Source: Desulfobacterales bacterium (GTDB lineage: Bacteria > Desulfobacterota > DSM-4660 > Desulfatiglandales > JALVZP01). From it: a DNA stretch of 8,090 nt. Position 1 is the first letter of the stretch; each line of letters opens with the position of its first letter. Of this stretch, positions 7,737 to 8,090 are shown one piece after another. The position numbers and the translations under genes were made by a program. The notes beneath the pieces are model-generated. The model worked only from the letters and a program-made list of their open reading frames with translations. It was not told the origin of the DNA and searched no databases. The DNA is taken from positions 1-8,090 of the forward strand of contig JALVZP010000208.1 of the NCBI GenBank assembly GCA_027037575.1, written 5' to 3'.

Positions 7737-8090
7737 CTATTTAGGAGTAACATCTCAAGGACTGCTTCATGAAGATAGAGCTTGTTTTCTGCCTGATCAA
7801 AGACAACAGAATTTGGCCCATCCATTACCTCATCTGTGATCTCTTCTCCTCTGTGTGCAGGAAGGCAGTGCATGACTATGACATCTGGTTTTGCAAGCCT
7901 AACAAGCTCTTTATTTACTTGATAATTCCTAAGGGCTTTTTTCTTTCTTTCTGCCTCTTTTTCTTCTCCCATACTTACCCATACATCTGTATTTATTACA
8001 TCAGCATCCTTTGCTGCCTCTTTTGGATCAGAAACAAGGATTATGTTTTTTGAATCAGAGAATTTCTCCTTTGGCTCACATCCCTTAGGA
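7733..8090 (-). CDS. argF: ArgF, ornithine carbamoyltransferase (partial, N-terminus beyond the right edge)
   Basis: Enzyme of arginine synthesis that makes citrulline from ornithine and carbamoyl phosphate. Reading the minus strand from 8089, the frame stays open for 118 residues up to TGA at 7733-7735; the family is about 300-330 residues, so roughly the last third is present. Conserved landmarks are AKDADVINTDVWVSMGEE (26-43 of the fragment), HCLPAHRGEEITDEV (74-88), where HCLP is the ornithine-site motif, and VVFDQAENKLYLHEAVLEML (95-114). HCLPAHRGEE fits ornithine carbamoyltransferase rather than putrescine carbamoyltransferase (HCLPATR type) or aspartate carbamoyltransferase. An internal Met (in VSMGEE) is not the start, because conserved family sequence continues upstream of it. 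It overlaps radC by four bases (ATGA), so it appears to be co-transcribed with the wall genes. Confidence 0.95.
   Translation of the reverse strand, partial: PKGCEPKEKFSDSKNIILVSDPKEAAKDADVINTDVWVSMGEEKEAERKKKALRNYQVNKELVRLAKPDVIVMHCLPAHRGEEITDEVMDGPNSVVFDQAENKLYLHEAVLEMLLLNR

Noticed and set aside
7318..7839. Plus-strand open frame of 173 codons opposite radC and argF
   Set aside because: Lies wholly antisense to strongly conserved argF and radC sequence, is Ser/Ile/Leu/Phe-rich as expected for the complement of AT-rich coding, and shows no recognisable motif. The same applies to the plus-strand frames at 80-307, 928-1140, 1396-1767, 1945-2208, 4401-4691, 5109-5417 and 7769-8053.
7733..7972. 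A short separate gene starting at the ATG at 7972
   Set aside because: The frame is open upstream to the window edge, and the upstream residues (AKDADVINTDVWVS) are conserved ornithine carbamoyltransferase sequence, so the ATG is an internal Met of a truncated argF.
1..8090. Apparent abundance of GATC sites
   Set aside because: I counted roughly 45-50, perhaps twice the composition expectation, but many arise from frequent AAG-ATC, GGA-TCC or AGA-TC codon pairs. They are scattered without clustering, so no origin or mismatch-repair signal is supported.

Overview
The window is the front half of a division and cell wall (dcw) cluster from an AT-rich bacterium. All genes are on the minus strand, so the cluster reads from high to low coordinates: argF (3' part, running off the right edge), radC, rsmH (mraW), an ftsL-like gene, ftsI, murE, murF and mraY (5' part, running off the left edge). 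No base lies outside a gene, and I see no RNA gene, mobile element, CRISPR array, terminator or clear promoter. The long plus-strand reading frames are shadows of the minus-strand genes.

Layout: positions 7733-8090 hold the C-terminal third of ornithine carbamoyltransferase. Positions 6834-7736 hold a RadC protein with an unusual N-terminal extension. From 6834 down to 1 the order rsmH-ftsL-ftsI-murE-murF-mraY is the classical dcw order. The usual first gene, mraZ, is not next to rsmH; radC and argF stand there instead. All seven gene junctions overlap, by 4, 1, 4, 4, 4, 14 and 11 bases in transcription order. This indicates one polycistronic, translationally coupled message whose promoter lies beyond position 8090.

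How the genes work together: MurE and MurF complete the UDP-MurNAc-pentapeptide in the cytoplasm. MraY loads the phospho-MurNAc-pentapeptide onto undecaprenyl phosphate to make lipid I. FtsI cross-links the finished polymer at the septum, and the FtsL-like protein is part of the divisome that activates it. RsmH methylates 16S rRNA and is a constant passenger of this cluster. ArgF (arginine synthesis) and RadC (JAB/MPN-like protein of unsettled role) have no obvious link to the wall pathway.

Organism: MurE carries the DNPR motif typical of meso-diaminopimelate-adding enzymes. MraY has the HIPHIRHSGE-like segment that I recall from the E. coli type enzyme. Both fit a diderm (Gram-negative type) bacterium, although FtsI ends in a PASTA domain, which is better known from Gram-positive relatives. 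GC content looks to be in the high thirties. CpG is strikingly rare, arginine is almost always AGA/AGG, and the proteins are rich in Ile, Lys and Glu. These traits suggest an uncultured or thermophilic low-GC lineage, but I cannot assign a phylum. The core is ordinary conserved biology. The parts worth a second look are the argF-radC head, the RadC extension, the fully overlapping architecture and the CpG depletion.
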